Shown: positions 55,328 to 64,000, counted from the stretch's first letter. The stretch is DNA of 64,000 nt from Sediminibacillus terrae (GCF_009602435.1 NZ_VZDQ01000025.1:186001-250000); one strand, 5' to 3'. Numbers and translations: made by a program. The notes: generated by a model not told the origin, from the letters alone.

Positions 55328-55724
55328 AGAAGGAACAATTCGAGCAAGGCCACAGAGGAAGAAGTGTAATGATTTTGACTTGTGAGTCGTTCTCTTGCAG
55401 AAACCTGACGGCAGATGGTTGGATTATTTTGCATCTGGTCAATTTGGGTATATAAAATAATTTACCTTTTTATAAGTAAAGAGGGCGTTAGTTTAATAGA
55501 CAATAATACAAAATAGAACTTCTATGAATTTGGAAGTTCTATTCTTTTACCTAATATCAACACTAAACTTTAACATAGCCCAACTTATAAAGAGCAGCTG
55601 TTTAAGATGATGAAGAATAGCGAATTAAAGTTGATAGGCATCTCATACAGAGGTGTTTTCTTCTATTGAAAGGAGGTAGGTAAATAGAGGAAAACATCTC
55701 TCTTTGGCAAGGAGGGGATTGATC
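55328..55724 (+). other. intergenic segment in the island
   Basis: No gene recognised in about 400 bases. It contains a rho-independent terminator at 55512-55548 (AATAGAACTTC / GAAGTTCTATT then TCTTTT). The approach to the next gene has AAGGAGGGG at 55709-55717. Confidence 0.5.
55512..55548 (+). terminator. terminator in the island
   Basis: An 11-bp perfect stem AATAGAACTTC / GAAGTTCTATT around TATGAATTTG, followed by CTTTT. Confidence 0.75.
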
Positions 55725-56249
55725 CTGAAACACCTTATAAATGAAATAAAAAATAATTTAGAAAACAAAAATTATTTATCAGCTTTAGCATTAACACTAA
55801 CATTACCAGATATATGTGGGAAAATTTCATATCCTAATTTGAAAGGATCTGGCAGAAGATATAAACGTTGGTATAATGAATATATTTATAAATATGACAA
55901 GCCTAAAGTTGGACTGGATGATTTAGAATCACTAACTATTAATGGAGAAATAGTATATGAGTTACGTAATTTATTACTTCATGAGGGATCCCTTGATGCG
56001 ACAGAGGATGTACAGAAAGAACTAGGTTTAAAAAATTCTCAAAGTCTTAAGTTTGTATTATCAAATAGCATAACTAGTTATAGTAAGGCGTGGAGTGACG
56101 GAGACAAAACAAAGGATCCCGATATTTATATAAGAATTAGTGTAGTGGATTTTTGCAAAAAAATATGTGCCGTTGCAGAGAATTTGTACTATGAGAATTA
56201 CCCAGATAAAGACATTTATAATGATATAGTATTATTTGATTTTGAATAA
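55725..56249 (+). CDS. island protein of unknown function
   Basis: A 174-aa protein. CTG 55725 is proposed as start because AAGGAGGGG lies 7 bases upstream; TTG starts exist at 55704 and 55719. The sequence (HLINEIKNNLENKNYLSALALTLTLPDICGKISYPNLKG...RYKRWYNEYI, then GEIVYELRNLLLHEGS) is helical and cytosolic. The R-N-x-L-x-H-E/x pattern recalls HEPN-type folds (R-x4-6-H), which would suit an RNase in defence, but this is only suggestive. It is the last gene before the right att repeat. Confidence 0.55.
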   Translation: MKHLINEIKNNLENKNYLSALALTLTLPDICGKISYPNLKGSGRRYKRWYNEYIYKYDKPKVGLDDLESLTINGEIVYELRNLLLHEGSLDATEDVQKELGLKNSQSLKFVLSNSITSYSKAWSDGDKTKDPDIYIRISVVDFCKKICAVAENLYYENYPDKDIYNDIVLFDFE

Positions 56250-56410
56250 TTATCACCCCTTAGAAGATTGGATCTCAGATAGATTTCGCCTATGCCTCAA
56301 ACGGGCGCAATTCAAGGATATTGAATTACTTCCTTCATTCCGTTAAGGGGGGAGAATGGAGGGTGTTCATACGTTTGATAACAAGTAAACTCACCGACAT
56401 CTCATTGTAT

Positions 56411-56445
56411 TGCCACATACACTCCGGACATGTGGAGTGTGTGGC
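56411..56445. repeat. inverted repeat at the right island boundary
   Basis: GCCACATACACTCC (56411-56424) and GTGGAGTGTGTGGC (56432-56445) are imperfect inverted copies. The right arm is part of the att repeat; the left arm lies in the island side and has no counterpart at the left boundary. Confidence 0.45.
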
Positions 56446-56491
56446 ACAACTCATTTTAAAAGAAGGCAACTAACCCTTAGGTTGTTGCCTT
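56429..56491 (+). repeat. right attachment repeat (attR)
   Basis: Copy of the 3' end and terminator hairpin of the RumA-type gene (44227-44289): 53 identical bases, a G/T mismatch, then nine identical bases. The coding part here is not preceded by the rest of the gene, so it is a site duplicate produced by integration. Confidence 0.8.
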
Positions 56492-57092
56492 CTTTTAAGT
56501 CCTCTTTATTTAATGATGTGGACATGTTTGGGCAAGAAATTTAATGTATTCAAAAGATTAAATCATTTATTACGGAAGTAAATATTGGTTGTGGAGTTAA
56601 GCGGAATAACTTTTTGGAAGAATCAATTAATAGATGCATGAAGGAAAAGGATTATGACAAGTTATTAACCTTATTAAAACACGATCAACTAAATAATTTT
56701 CCGCAGTTTAGAGGGATTTTGATTACTATTTCTCAATTTTAGAAACTAAATACTTAGAAGATGTTCGAAAAAAATTGAAATGCTGATTGAATTAACAAAT
56801 AGTAGTTTAATTTAAAAATTTTTTTAATAATCGTATTAGAAAAGAGAACTCGCTAGCTGTCAAGGAAACATTGAGGCAGATATTAAATGTATAAGGGAGG
56901 AGGAAGAAGACAAATGAAAGATGAATTAGTAAATTTTAGGGCTGGTGGATGGTGTTATTATGGCATCTCTTTGTTGACGTAGAGCAATAGGCTAATAATT
57001 CAAAGAAAGGTGCCCTAGAAGTATAAATGGTATCTTTCTTTATGCAAATAATATAATGCAAAAAATAAAATTCTTAAAAATCAAAAATATAG
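56492..57092 (+). other. gene remnants between island and sugar operon
   Basis: No intact gene of normal size. One stretch near 56540-56730 reads FITEVNIGCGVKRNNFLEESINRCMKEKDYDKLLTLLKHD...NNFPQFRGILITI and then meets stops and shifts, so it is a decayed gene of unknown family. A 22-codon ORF (56914-56982, MKDELVNFRAGGWCYYGISLLT) has a strong GGGAGGAGG upstream but no recognisable function. Confidence 0.45.
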
Positions 57093-57121
57093 TTGTCAAA
57101 TTATTAACATTGATGTATAGT
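57093..57121 (+). promoter_or_regulatory. sigma-A promoter of the ROK regulator / sugar operon
   Basis: TTGTCA (57093-57098), 17 bases, TATAGT (57116-57121), with a TG just before the -10. Confidence 0.75.
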
Positions 57122-57135
57122 TTATATATACTTAA

Positions 57136-57152
57136 TTCGTTCACTGAAAGAA
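57136..57152. promoter_or_regulatory. ROK operator candidate
   Basis: TTCGTTCACTGAAAGAA is a 17-bp palindrome with one mismatched pair plus the odd central base. It lies just downstream of the predicted transcription start and 27 bases before the ROK gene, a position suited to repression. Confidence 0.5.
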
Positions 57153-57178
57153 GTAAGTAAGATGATTGAGGTGATTTT

Positions 57179-58396
57179 ATGAAATCTTTAAGAACTGGAA
57201 GCAAGGAACTTATCAAAGAAATTAATAGATTCAAAGTTTTAAATATTATTCGTCACCAGCAACCGGTTAGTAGAGCTGAAATCTCACGGCAATGTGAATT
57301 AGGGATTTCAACGCTTTCTTATATCATGGATGAGTTGAAAGCTCAAAACCTTATTTATGAAGTCGGAGAAGCTTCCTCGACAGGGGGGAGAAAGGCTAAA
57401 CTTTTAAAGTTCAATGAAAATCATGGGTATGTTGTCAGTATCAAAATTGAGGAAGACCAAATTCTGACAGCGCTTACAGATATGGAGGGAGGTATCCTTT
57501 TAAAAACGTACGTTCCATTTGAAAAGCACACAACAGCAGAGAAAATTGTTGCTTTAATTGAGAGAGAAGTGAAAATGATTTTCCACGAACAGAATAAAGA
57601 TTTATCCAGCCTATTAGGAATCGGAATTTTGTCTTCTGGACTTGTGAATCGCCACGAAGGGAAAATCATTCGTGCTTCCATGTTGGGGTGGGAGAATGTT
57701 CCTATCACCGAGATGATAAAAGAAAGGTTTCCTACAGTTCCAGTGTTTGTGGATAATAACATTAATGGCTATACGTTAGCTGAGCTAGAAAAAGGAGAAG
57801 GTCAGAAAGACAATAACTTTTTAGTTGTTTCGATTGGGGCCGGATTAGGTTTGTCTGTTGTTATTGATCGGAAAATCTATTATGGAGCCGTAGGTGGCGC
57901 TGGAGAATTCGGGCATACGAATCTCGTCATGGGGGGGTATTCTTGTCACTGCGGGCAAGAAGGGTGTCTCGAAATGTACGCTTCAGAGTTCTACTTCGAA
58001 AATAAATATAAAGAAAAATCAAAGGAAGATTCAGCGTATGAAGAAGAGGACCATCATTTCTCGGCAGTAGCAAAAGCAGCCGATGGAGACGATGTGTTCG
58101 CCCAGTCCCTCATGAAAGAAATGGGTACCCACCTCGGATATGGACTAAGAAATCTTATCAATACGTTAAACCCGGAGAAGATTATTATTGTCGGGGAGGG
58201 CGTGAAATACAAACATCTGTTTGAAAAAGAAGTTCTTGCTATTGCTAACGACAATTTCTTCGAGAAAGTTAGCATTGATACAGATATTGTTTTTTCTCAT
58301 TTGAAAGACGATTCCTGGTTCACCGGAGGAGCCCTGTTAGCAATAAGTCAACTCTTCCAAGAGCCGATTTATGAACAAATGAAACAAAGTATATGA
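57179..58396 (+). CDS. ROK-family transcriptional regulator
   Basis: A 405-aa XylR/NagC-type repressor. Residues about 10-70 form a winged HTH (EINRFKVLNIIRHQQPVSRAEISRQCELGISTLSYIMDEL). The sugar-kinase-like ROK domain follows, with VSIGAGLGLSVVIDRKIYYGAVGGAGEFGHT and the zinc-binding signature CHCGQEGCLEMYASE near residue 260. It probably senses the sugar imported or released by the downstream system and represses the operon from the palindrome at 57136. The permease gene starts 19 bases after its stop. Confidence 0.9.
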   Translation: MKSLRTGSKELIKEINRFKVLNIIRHQQPVSRAEISRQCELGISTLSYIMDELKAQNLIYEVGEASSTGGRKAKLLKFNENHGYVVSIKIEEDQILTALTDMEGGILLKTYVPFEKHTTAEKIVALIEREVKMIFHEQNKDLSSLLGIGILSSGLVNRHEGKIIRASMLGWENVPITEMIKERFPTVPVFVDNNINGYTLAELEKGEGQKDNNFLVVSIGAGLGLSVVIDRKIYYGAVGGAGEFGHTNLVMGGYSCHCGQEGCLEMYASEFYFENKYKEKSKEDSAYEEEDHHFSAVAKAADGDDVFAQSLMKEMGTHLGYGLRNLINTLNPEKIIIVGEGVKYKHLFEKEVLAIANDNFFEKVSIDTDIVFSHLKDDSWFTGGALLAISQLFQEPIYEQMKQSI

Positions 58397-58415
58397 GCAA
58401 AGGAGGTAGGGATGC

Positions 58416-59291
58416 ATGGTAGGAATGACAAGGAAAAAAACATTCTTTTGGCTTTGTATCTTTCTTCTACCCAATCTGCTTGGTTTTCTAACATTCATAG
58501 GAGCTCCGATTGTTTCCTCGTTGATTATCAGTTTCACAGATTGGGATTTACTTGGAGAGATGCAATTTACGGGTTTTGAAAACTACATACGTTTAGCGCA
58601 AGACCCTGATTTTTGGGTTTCCTTTCGAAATACTATCTTTTTTATTCTTGGGTACATTCCATTGGTTTTGATTTTTGGTTTAGCTTGTGCATTGTTATTA
58701 AATAAACAAATGAAATTCCGGGCATTTTTCAGGGCTACATTCTTCTTGCCGGTCATTACAAGTTGGGTAGCGGTTTCTCTAGTGTGGAAATGGTTGTATA
58801 ACCCTGAATACGGACTTATCAATTATGCTCTATCGATTGTAGGTATTGATGGCCCGCAGTGGCTGAGTGATCCTAACACAGCAATGATTGGTATCATCCT
58901 GGCAAGTGCCTGGAAAGATATAGGATTTGTCATGGTTTTGTTCCTGGGTGGCCTACAGAACATATCTCCTTCCTTTTATGAAGCTGCTTCGATTGATGGT
59001 GCAGGAAAAGCAAGAAAACTGTGGAACATCACGATTCCACTGTTGGCACCGACAACATTCTTTGTGACAATCATTTCTCTGATTAACTCTTTTCAGGTGT
59101 TTGATCAGGTCATGATTATGACCGGAGGAGGACCTGGAGGCTCAACAGAAGTAATGGTACAGAATATTTACAACCATGCTTTTCGTTACTTTGAAATGGG
59201 CTACGCTTCTGCCATGAGTTGGGTGTTGTTTCTAGTCATTTTCCTCTTCACATGGATTCAAATGAAAGTTCAAGACAGGGGGGTAAATTGA
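58416..59291 (+). CDS. carbohydrate ABC transporter permease (MalF type)
   Basis: A 291-aa membrane protein with six spans. ATG 58416 follows AAAGGAGGTAGG. The EAA loop is YEAASIDGAGKARKLWNITIPLLAPTTFF (near residues 188-216), where it contacts the ATPase. The gene belongs to the CUT1 family of oligosaccharide importers. No ATPase gene is in the cluster, as usual for bacillar CUT1 systems that share MsmX. Confidence 0.9.
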   Translation: MVGMTRKKTFFWLCIFLLPNLLGFLTFIGAPIVSSLIISFTDWDLLGEMQFTGFENYIRLAQDPDFWVSFRNTIFFILGYIPLVLIFGLACALLLNKQMKFRAFFRATFFLPVITSWVAVSLVWKWLYNPEYGLINYALSIVGIDGPQWLSDPNTAMIGIILASAWKDIGFVMVLFLGGLQNISPSFYEAASIDGAGKARKLWNITIPLLAPTTFFVTIISLINSFQVFDQVMIMTGGGPGGSTEVMVQNIYNHAFRYFEMGYASAMSWVLFLVIFLFTWIQMKVQDRGVN

Positions 59292-59294
59292 TAT

Positions 59295-60182
59295 ATGGCT
59301 ATGGAGAATTCGAGCAAGGCGTTGGTTTATCAGAACACGAAGTCAAAGAAATCTAAGAAACGACGTCCTACTATCAACAAGATCCTTTTTTATTTATTGC
59401 TAATTGGAGGCGCTTCCATTATGCTGATTCCTTTTCTCTGGATGGTTTCTACATCTTTGAAACCGGATGGAGCAACAATGGTTTTACCTCCGGAATTCGT
59501 GCCAAATGAGCCTACTACTCAAAATTACGAAAGCGTTACGCAACAATTTCCTATGATGCGCTTTTTATGGAACTCTATCGTTGTTGCGGTACTGACGACC
59601 ATTGGTCAAATGGTTTTCAGTTCCATGGCGGCTTATGCTTTTGCACGCATGCAGTTCCGAGGAAGAGATAAATTATTCCTTTTGTATCTTGCCACAATGA
59701 TGGTGCCGACGCAGGTCACGATGATTCCACAGTTCATTTTGATTAAACAATTTGGCTGGCTGGATTCGTATCCTGGACTGATCATTCCTACCATGTTTGC
59801 GGTGTTTGGAACTTTCCTTATGAGGCAAGCGATGTTAGGAATCCCAAGAGAGTTGGAAGAGGCAGCATTCATGGATGGCGCGAATCACTTTCAAGTCTTT
59901 TATCGCGTGTGCCTTCCATTGATCAAGCCGATGTTGGCCGCTTTGGGAATTTTCACGTTCATGCAATCCTGGAACAACTTCCTGTGGCCATTGATCGTAA
60001 TCAGTAACCAGGAGTTAGCTACTCTACCGCTAGGTCTGTCCCTGCTCCAGGGGCGTTGGGCTACAGACTGGGGATTGATGATGGCTGGTGTTGTTATTAG
60101 TGTACTACCGATTTTAATTGTCTATCTTTTTGCTCAGAAATATTTCATCCAAGGCATGACTATGAGCGGAATGAAAGAATAA
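59295..60182 (+). CDS. carbohydrate ABC transporter permease (MalG type)
   Basis: A 295-aa six-span permease starting 4 bases after the MalF-type gene. The EAA loop is ELEEAAFMDGANHFQVFYRVCLPLIKPMLAALGIF, and the C-terminus QKYFIQGMTMSGMKE is typical of MalG-type CUT1 permeases. Forms a heterodimer with the upstream permease. Confidence 0.9.
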   Translation: MAMENSSKALVYQNTKSKKSKKRRPTINKILFYLLLIGGASIMLIPFLWMVSTSLKPDGATMVLPPEFVPNEPTTQNYESVTQQFPMMRFLWNSIVVAVLTTIGQMVFSSMAAYAFARMQFRGRDKLFLLYLATMMVPTQVTMIPQFILIKQFGWLDSYPGLIIPTMFAVFGTFLMRQAMLGIPRELEEAAFMDGANHFQVFYRVCLPLIKPMLAALGIFTFMQSWNNFLWPLIVISNQELATLPLGLSLLQGRWATDWGLMMAGVVISVLPILIVYLFAQKYFIQGMTMSGMKE

Positions 60183-60213
60183 ATTCAATTTTATTAAAAG
60201 GGGAGAGAATGAC

Positions 60214-61485
60214 ATGAAGAAATTGTGGCTTTTATCTTTGTTTTTCATGGTTGCTATTATTAGTTTGGTGGGTTGTTCCTCAGAGGGAGAAAGTGAAGAA
60301 GAAGGTGGGGACGGCAATGGCACTACGGAAATAACTTATTACAGCTTTTCTGCAGCACCAGACTATGAAGACGTACTGGCTGATATTGTAACGGCCTTTG
60401 AGGAAGATAACCCGAATATCAAAGTAAATACAGAATTAGCTGCTTATGATGATTACTTCACGAAGTTGCAAACGCGACTGGCTGGCGGGAACGCTCCGGA
60501 TGTATTTGAATTGAACTATGAAAACTTTGTTCAATACGCTTCAAAAGGTACCTTAGCTGACCTTTCCGGATTCATTGAAGAAGACGAAAATTTCGATCCT
60601 TCTCAATTGAATCAGGAAGCATTTGAAGCTTACCAATATGATGGGAAACAGTATGGAATGGTAGAGAGCTTTTCGAACGTTTTAACTTTTTACAACAAAG
60701 ACTTGTTTGACGAAGCAGGTGTCGATTATCCAACAGCTGACTGGACATGGGAAGACGAGTTGGCTGCAGCTGAGAAAATCACAAACGAAGAGAATAATGT
60801 ATGGGGTACTTATGCTCCAGCAACAATGAATGAGTACTTTAAAATTGCTGCACAAAACGGGGGGGAACTCTTCAACGAAAATGGGGAGCCTACTGTAGAT
60901 ACACAAGAAAACTTGGAAGCTATGAATTATATGGTTGATAAAGTGACGGAATCAGGCGTAACTCCATCTCCGGCAGAAATGTCCGGTCAGGCTCCAGCTG
61001 ATCTATTCATGAATGGACAGCTTGGTATTGTTCACACAGGTATTTGGATGTTTGAAGCATTTAAAGACGCATCTTTTGAATGGGATGTAGCTTTGGAAGC
61101 AGGAAACACGCAAAAAGCTCATCACTTCTTTGCAAATGGTCTGGCTGTTTCCGCCGATACGGATAAAAAAGAAGCTGCTTATAAATTTGCTCGATTCATG
61201 AGTGCCAGTGATCAGGTAGCTGAACTGCGCGTAGAAAATTCCTGGGAACTGCCAGCTGTAAACAACGAGGAAGTACTTCAACCTTACCTTGAGCAGACTC
61301 CTCCGGAAAATCGTGAAGCTGTATTCAATGCACTGGACACGTTGGTACTTCCGCCAGTAGTGGAGAACTGGAGTCAAATCAATGATGTGACGGACCAGGA
61401 ATTCGAAAAAGCCTTAAACGGGAGCAAGTCAACGGAAGATGTCATTAAGACACTACAATCCGAATACGAAAATATTTTGAACTAA
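60214..61485 (+). CDS. extracellular sugar-binding lipoprotein (ABC transporter)
   Basis: A 423-aa solute-binding protein. MKKLWLLSLFFMVAIISLVGC carries an LVGC lipobox, so it is anchored outside. The mature domain shows the family-1 SBP pattern ITYYSFSAAPDYEDVLADIVTAFEEDNPNIKVNTE, VFELNYENFVQYASKGTLADLSGFI and the aromatic ligand residues typical of oligosaccharide binders. RBS GGGGAGAG. Followed by a hairpin that may keep its mRNA level above that of the glycosidase. Confidence 0.92.
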   Translation: MKKLWLLSLFFMVAIISLVGCSSEGESEEEGGDGNGTTEITYYSFSAAPDYEDVLADIVTAFEEDNPNIKVNTELAAYDDYFTKLQTRLAGGNAPDVFELNYENFVQYASKGTLADLSGFIEEDENFDPSQLNQEAFEAYQYDGKQYGMVESFSNVLTFYNKDLFDEAGVDYPTADWTWEDELAAAEKITNEENNVWGTYAPATMNEYFKIAAQNGGELFNENGEPTVDTQENLEAMNYMVDKVTESGVTPSPAEMSGQAPADLFMNGQLGIVHTGIWMFEAFKDASFEWDVALEAGNTQKAHHFFANGLAVSADTDKKEAAYKFARFMSASDQVAELRVENSWELPAVNNEEVLQPYLEQTPPENREAVFNALDTLVLPPVVENWSQINDVTDQEFEKALNGSKSTEDVIKTLQSEYENILN

Positions 61486-61505
61486 CTAATTGTATGAAAG
61501 GAGAG

Positions 61506-61541
61506 GGATATATGTGAAGCACGTACACATATATCCTTTTT
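61506..61541 (+). terminator. intercistronic hairpin/terminator after the binding-protein gene
   Basis: A perfect 11-bp stem GGATATATGTG / CACATATATCC around AAGCACGTA, followed by TTTTT. It lies between the binding protein and the glycosidase within the same operon, so it is probably a partial terminator or mRNA stabiliser. Confidence 0.7.
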
Positions 61542-61559
61542 CATGAAGGGGTGATAACC

Positions 61560-64000
61560 GTGGATAAGACTTATATACAGTTATTTCGGGCTCATGTTGA
61601 TCAATTGCGAGGAGAACATACGAAGGTCGAAGAAACAATCAAAGACTATCAGCCGGATATAGAAAAAGATCCTTTATATACCATAGCGACATGGGTATGG
61701 CTTCTACAGAAACAAGTCCAACTGGAACCAAATAATGAAGAAATCACAGGTATCGACTATAAACCTCATATTGCCTATTTGGCTGATGAGTGGAAGAAGC
61801 CGAACACTGATTTATGGGGGAACGAAAAAGATATCTATCTTTCCAACGTTTCTATGGTATACGCAGCATTGACCGAAACGAAGAATAACCGACAGGCGAT
61901 GTCCCTGCAGAAAGTGATGACAGAGATTCGTGATTTTGTATTCAATGAATTACTTTCCGGAGGCACGGCTTTAAATGGAAAAGAAACAAGAGGGATTTCT
62001 GTAGATCAAACGCTTGCCGTCATGCCTTATGGATTGTTCTCTCCGGAAGACCTGATTATCGTAGAAGCTACCAACAAAATGGTACTGCATCTGGAAGAAG
62101 AGAGTGGGATGCTTCCTTATCGAGGGGCTGACTATACTTCAAAATCTGCAACAGCTTTGATGGCCCTTTACTTTCTTGAAAAATCCGATAAAGAAAACGC
62201 ATTTCATTACTCTCATTTAGCACGAGCCCACATGGAGGAAGATGAGCTGGGTGAAATTGTTCTTTCTCTATTTGATTATTATGCTTCTCAGTTTGGAGAA
62301 GGAGAAAAGATCATCCATGATCCTTTGGGCAATGAGAATGTGTACTTGCCACAGCTGACCGAGAGAATTCCTCACTACCCTACGACCGATGATTATGTTC
62401 ATATAGCTTGTCAGGTAGTCAGTGAAAAGGAAATTGAGGGTGTAGAAGTCCATATACAAAACAAGAATCGGGACTGGAAAGATTCTCTTGAGCTTCAGTC
62501 GAAAAAAAAGGACGAGACACTTATTTATCAGGGAAAGCTTTCTTCATTACCGGATCATGGGGAATACTCTTATAGTTTTCATGTGACATTTAAAGAGGGA
62601 GGGAATCTTACCTCTGATACGTATCCCCTCTATACAAGGCAAAAGAAGTATGCGAACTCTTTCAAAGTGACGAATAAAACAGAAGATATGCTGGAACTTT
62701 ATTTCGGTGAAGGGCATAACCTTACTTTTATTATGCGTGACGATGGCATGGATATGAGTATTCGTCAGTATGGTAATAAAATAGATGCCTCTAAAGATGA
62801 GGAAACTTCTATTTTTCGAGGAGATTATCAGCTTAGAGTACACGCTGAAAATGCCGAAATCGCATTGTTTTACAAGGAACAAGAGATTCTTCGTACTCAT
62901 TCACTAGTGCCGACATTTGAATGGAAAGAGGGCATAGATGGGATAGTCCACGAATTTCAGGTCCACTGGTACACGCCTGAAAACGAAAATTTTTATGGGT
63001 TCGGTGAACGATACAATTCTATTGAACAACGCGGTGAGATAATTGACTGCTATGTATATAACCAATACAGAGACCAGGGGACAAGGACGTATATCCCTAT
63101 TCCGTTTTATATGACCAACAGAGGATATGGGTGTTATGTGGATACTGCAATGTACACATTGTTTGATTTGGCAGCATCTTTGAAAGATAAGACGACGTGG
63201 ACGTTCGCACAAAATAACAACGTTCAGGAAACGACTGTCCATTTTTATTTTGGTGATTATAAACAACAAGTACAGCAATTTACGAAAGAGACGGGAAAGC
63301 CTGCGATGGTTCCCGCTTGGGCGCTCGGCCCCTGGATGTCTAGTAATAACTGGGATCGTCAATCTATTGTAGAGAACGAAATCGAAGCGACGAATAATCA
63401 TGATATCCCCGCTACAGTTATCGTATTGGAACAATGGAGTGATGAAGCGACGTATTATATGTTCAATGACGCCACCTATGAGTTGAAGGAACCGGGATAC
63501 GTTCACAGTTATGAAGAAATGGAGTTCCCTTCCTGGGGGCGCTGGCCGGATCCGAAAGGGATGGTAGAACATATACACGAGGAAAATCTGAAACTTATCT
63601 TATGGCAGATTCCGATTCAAAAATACTTAAATAAACAAACGCATCCGCTAAAAGATCAGGATGAGGCATACATGGTTGAAAAAGGGTATGTGGTTAAGCA
63701 CGAAGACGGCACTCCTTACAGAATTCCTGAGAACTGGTTTACAAATAGCCTGATCATGGATTTCAGTCACAAGGAAGGGAGTGAATGGTGGTTTCAGAAA
63801 CGCCAGTACCTTTTGGATATAGGAGTTGATGGATTTAAAACAGATGGAGGAGAATTCGTTTTCGGTAAGAACCTGCAGTTTGCGAACGGCCAGACGGGAA
63901 GTGAAATGCGAAATCAGTATCCCAACGATTACATTCAGGCTTATTACGACTTTGCTCAACGAAATGATGGCATCACGTTCAGCCGTGCCGGCTATACTGG
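61560..64000 (+). CDS. glycoside hydrolase family 31 enzyme, N-terminal part (cut by window edge)
   Basis: GTG 61560 behind GAAGGGGTG opens a frame that runs off the right end (over 810 codons). Residues about 1-290 are an unusual helical N-terminal domain (LARAHMEEDELGEIVLSLFDYY), followed by a beta-sandwich region (NFYGFGERYNSIEQRGEIIDCY, typical GH31 N-terminal domain) and the barrel. The nucleophile motif is GFKTDGGEF with D762. Members are alpha-glucosidases, alpha-xylosidases or related. No signal peptide, so it acts inside the cell on the imported sugar. The helical N-terminal extension is longer than in ordinary GH31 enzymes. Confidence 0.88.
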   Translation, partial: MDKTYIQLFRAHVDQLRGEHTKVEETIKDYQPDIEKDPLYTIATWVWLLQKQVQLEPNNEEITGIDYKPHIAYLADEWKKPNTDLWGNEKDIYLSNVSMVYAALTETKNNRQAMSLQKVMTEIRDFVFNELLSGGTALNGKETRGISVDQTLAVMPYGLFSPEDLIIVEATNKMVLHLEEESGMLPYRGADYTSKSATALMALYFLEKSDKENAFHYSHLARAHMEEDELGEIVLSLFDYYASQFGEGEKIIHDPLGNENVYLPQLTERIPHYPTTDDYVHIACQVVSEKEIEGVEVHIQNKNRDWKDSLELQSKKKDETLIYQGKLSSLPDHGEYSYSFHVTFKEGGNLTSDTYPLYTRQKKYANSFKVTNKTEDMLELYFGEGHNLTFIMRDDGMDMSIRQYGNKIDASKDEETSIFRGDYQLRVHAENAEIALFYKEQEILRTHSLVPTFEWKEGIDGIVHEFQVHWYTPENENFYGFGERYNSIEQRGEIIDCYVYNQYRDQGTRTYIPIPFYMTNRGYGCYVDTAMYTLFDLAASLKDKTTWTFAQNNNVQETTVHFYFGDYKQQVQQFTKETGKPAMVPAWALGPWMSSNNWDRQSIVENEIEATNNHDIPATVIVLEQWSDEATYYMFNDATYELKEPGYVHSYEEMEFPSWGRWPDPKGMVEHIHEENLKLILWQIPIQKYLNKQTHPLKDQDEAYMVEKGYVVKHEDGTPYRIPENWFTNSLIMDFSHKEGSEWWFQKRQYLLDIGVDGFKTDGGEFVFGKNLQFANGQTGSEMRNQYPNDYIQAYYDFAQRNDGITFSRAGYT

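Noticed and set aside
62904-63578. Minus-strand ORF of 224 codons over the GH31 gene
   Set aside because: The plus strand carries clear GH31 motifs; the antisense frame has none.

Overview
The window looks like chromosomal DNA of a low-to-mid GC Firmicute of the family Bacillaceae. Three things point there: strong AGGAGG-type ribosome binding sites with frequent GTG/TTG starts, sigma-A-type promoters, and a housekeeping block pcrB-pcrA-ligA-camS ... gatC-gatA-gatB ... dgkB-rlmCD in the order known from Bacillus subtilis. A NaChBac-type sodium channel, a PutP/OpuE proline symporter and a PanF-type symporter suggest a salt-tolerant or alkaliphilic bacillus such as the Halobacillus/Virgibacillus group. 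That assignment is inference.

Layout. 1-4.8 kb: small metabolic genes and a redox cassette (Rrf2 regulator, CxxC flavoprotein, methyltransferase) with two near-identical palindromic operators. 5-12.8 kb: lipid, replication and repair genes (pcrB, pcrA, ligA, camS) and the proline-degradation dehydrogenase. 13-14.7 kb: a two-gene peptide quorum-sensing system of RRNPP type, with a 421-aa HTH-TPR receptor and a 99-aa secreted precursor carrying six identical KDAEPSIF units. 15-23.2 kb: proline symporter with a 35-aa partner, gatCAB, dgkB, rlmCD. 23.3-25.4 kb: two minus-strand genes of unknown function and a dus gene. 25.6-30 kb: a divergent toxin-immunity type locus, with a class-3 lipase that has a helical C-terminal domain opposite seven tandem paralogous DUF1433 lipoproteins. 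It resembles the TslA/TilA type VII lipase system of Staphylococcus aureus. 30-42.7 kb: NaChBac-type channel, Nudix, racemase, hydrolases, methyltransferase, LysR, GNATs and a PanF/YhdT symporter pair.

42.8-56.5 kb: a second RlmCD-type methyltransferase whose 3' end is duplicated (53 bp identical, plus 9 bp after one mismatch) 12.2 kb downstream. The two copies bracket an AT-rich island. The island holds decayed large serine recombinase genes next to the left repeat, several very small proteins, a DUF262 + OLD-like ATPase/TOPRIM gene pair, a 1008-aa helicase with a nuclease-like C-terminus, and small unknown genes. This is a probable phage-defence island.

57-64 kb: a carbohydrate-uptake operon (ROK repressor, two ABC permeases, solute-binding lipoprotein, GH31 glycosidase) that runs off the right edge.

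The strongest candidates for new biology are the multi-copy pheromone system (13.0-14.6 kb), the lipase/seven-lipoprotein locus (25.6-30 kb) and the DUF262/OLD-like pair in the rlmCD island (47.8-50.4 kb). All identifications come from reading motifs by eye; no database search was run.
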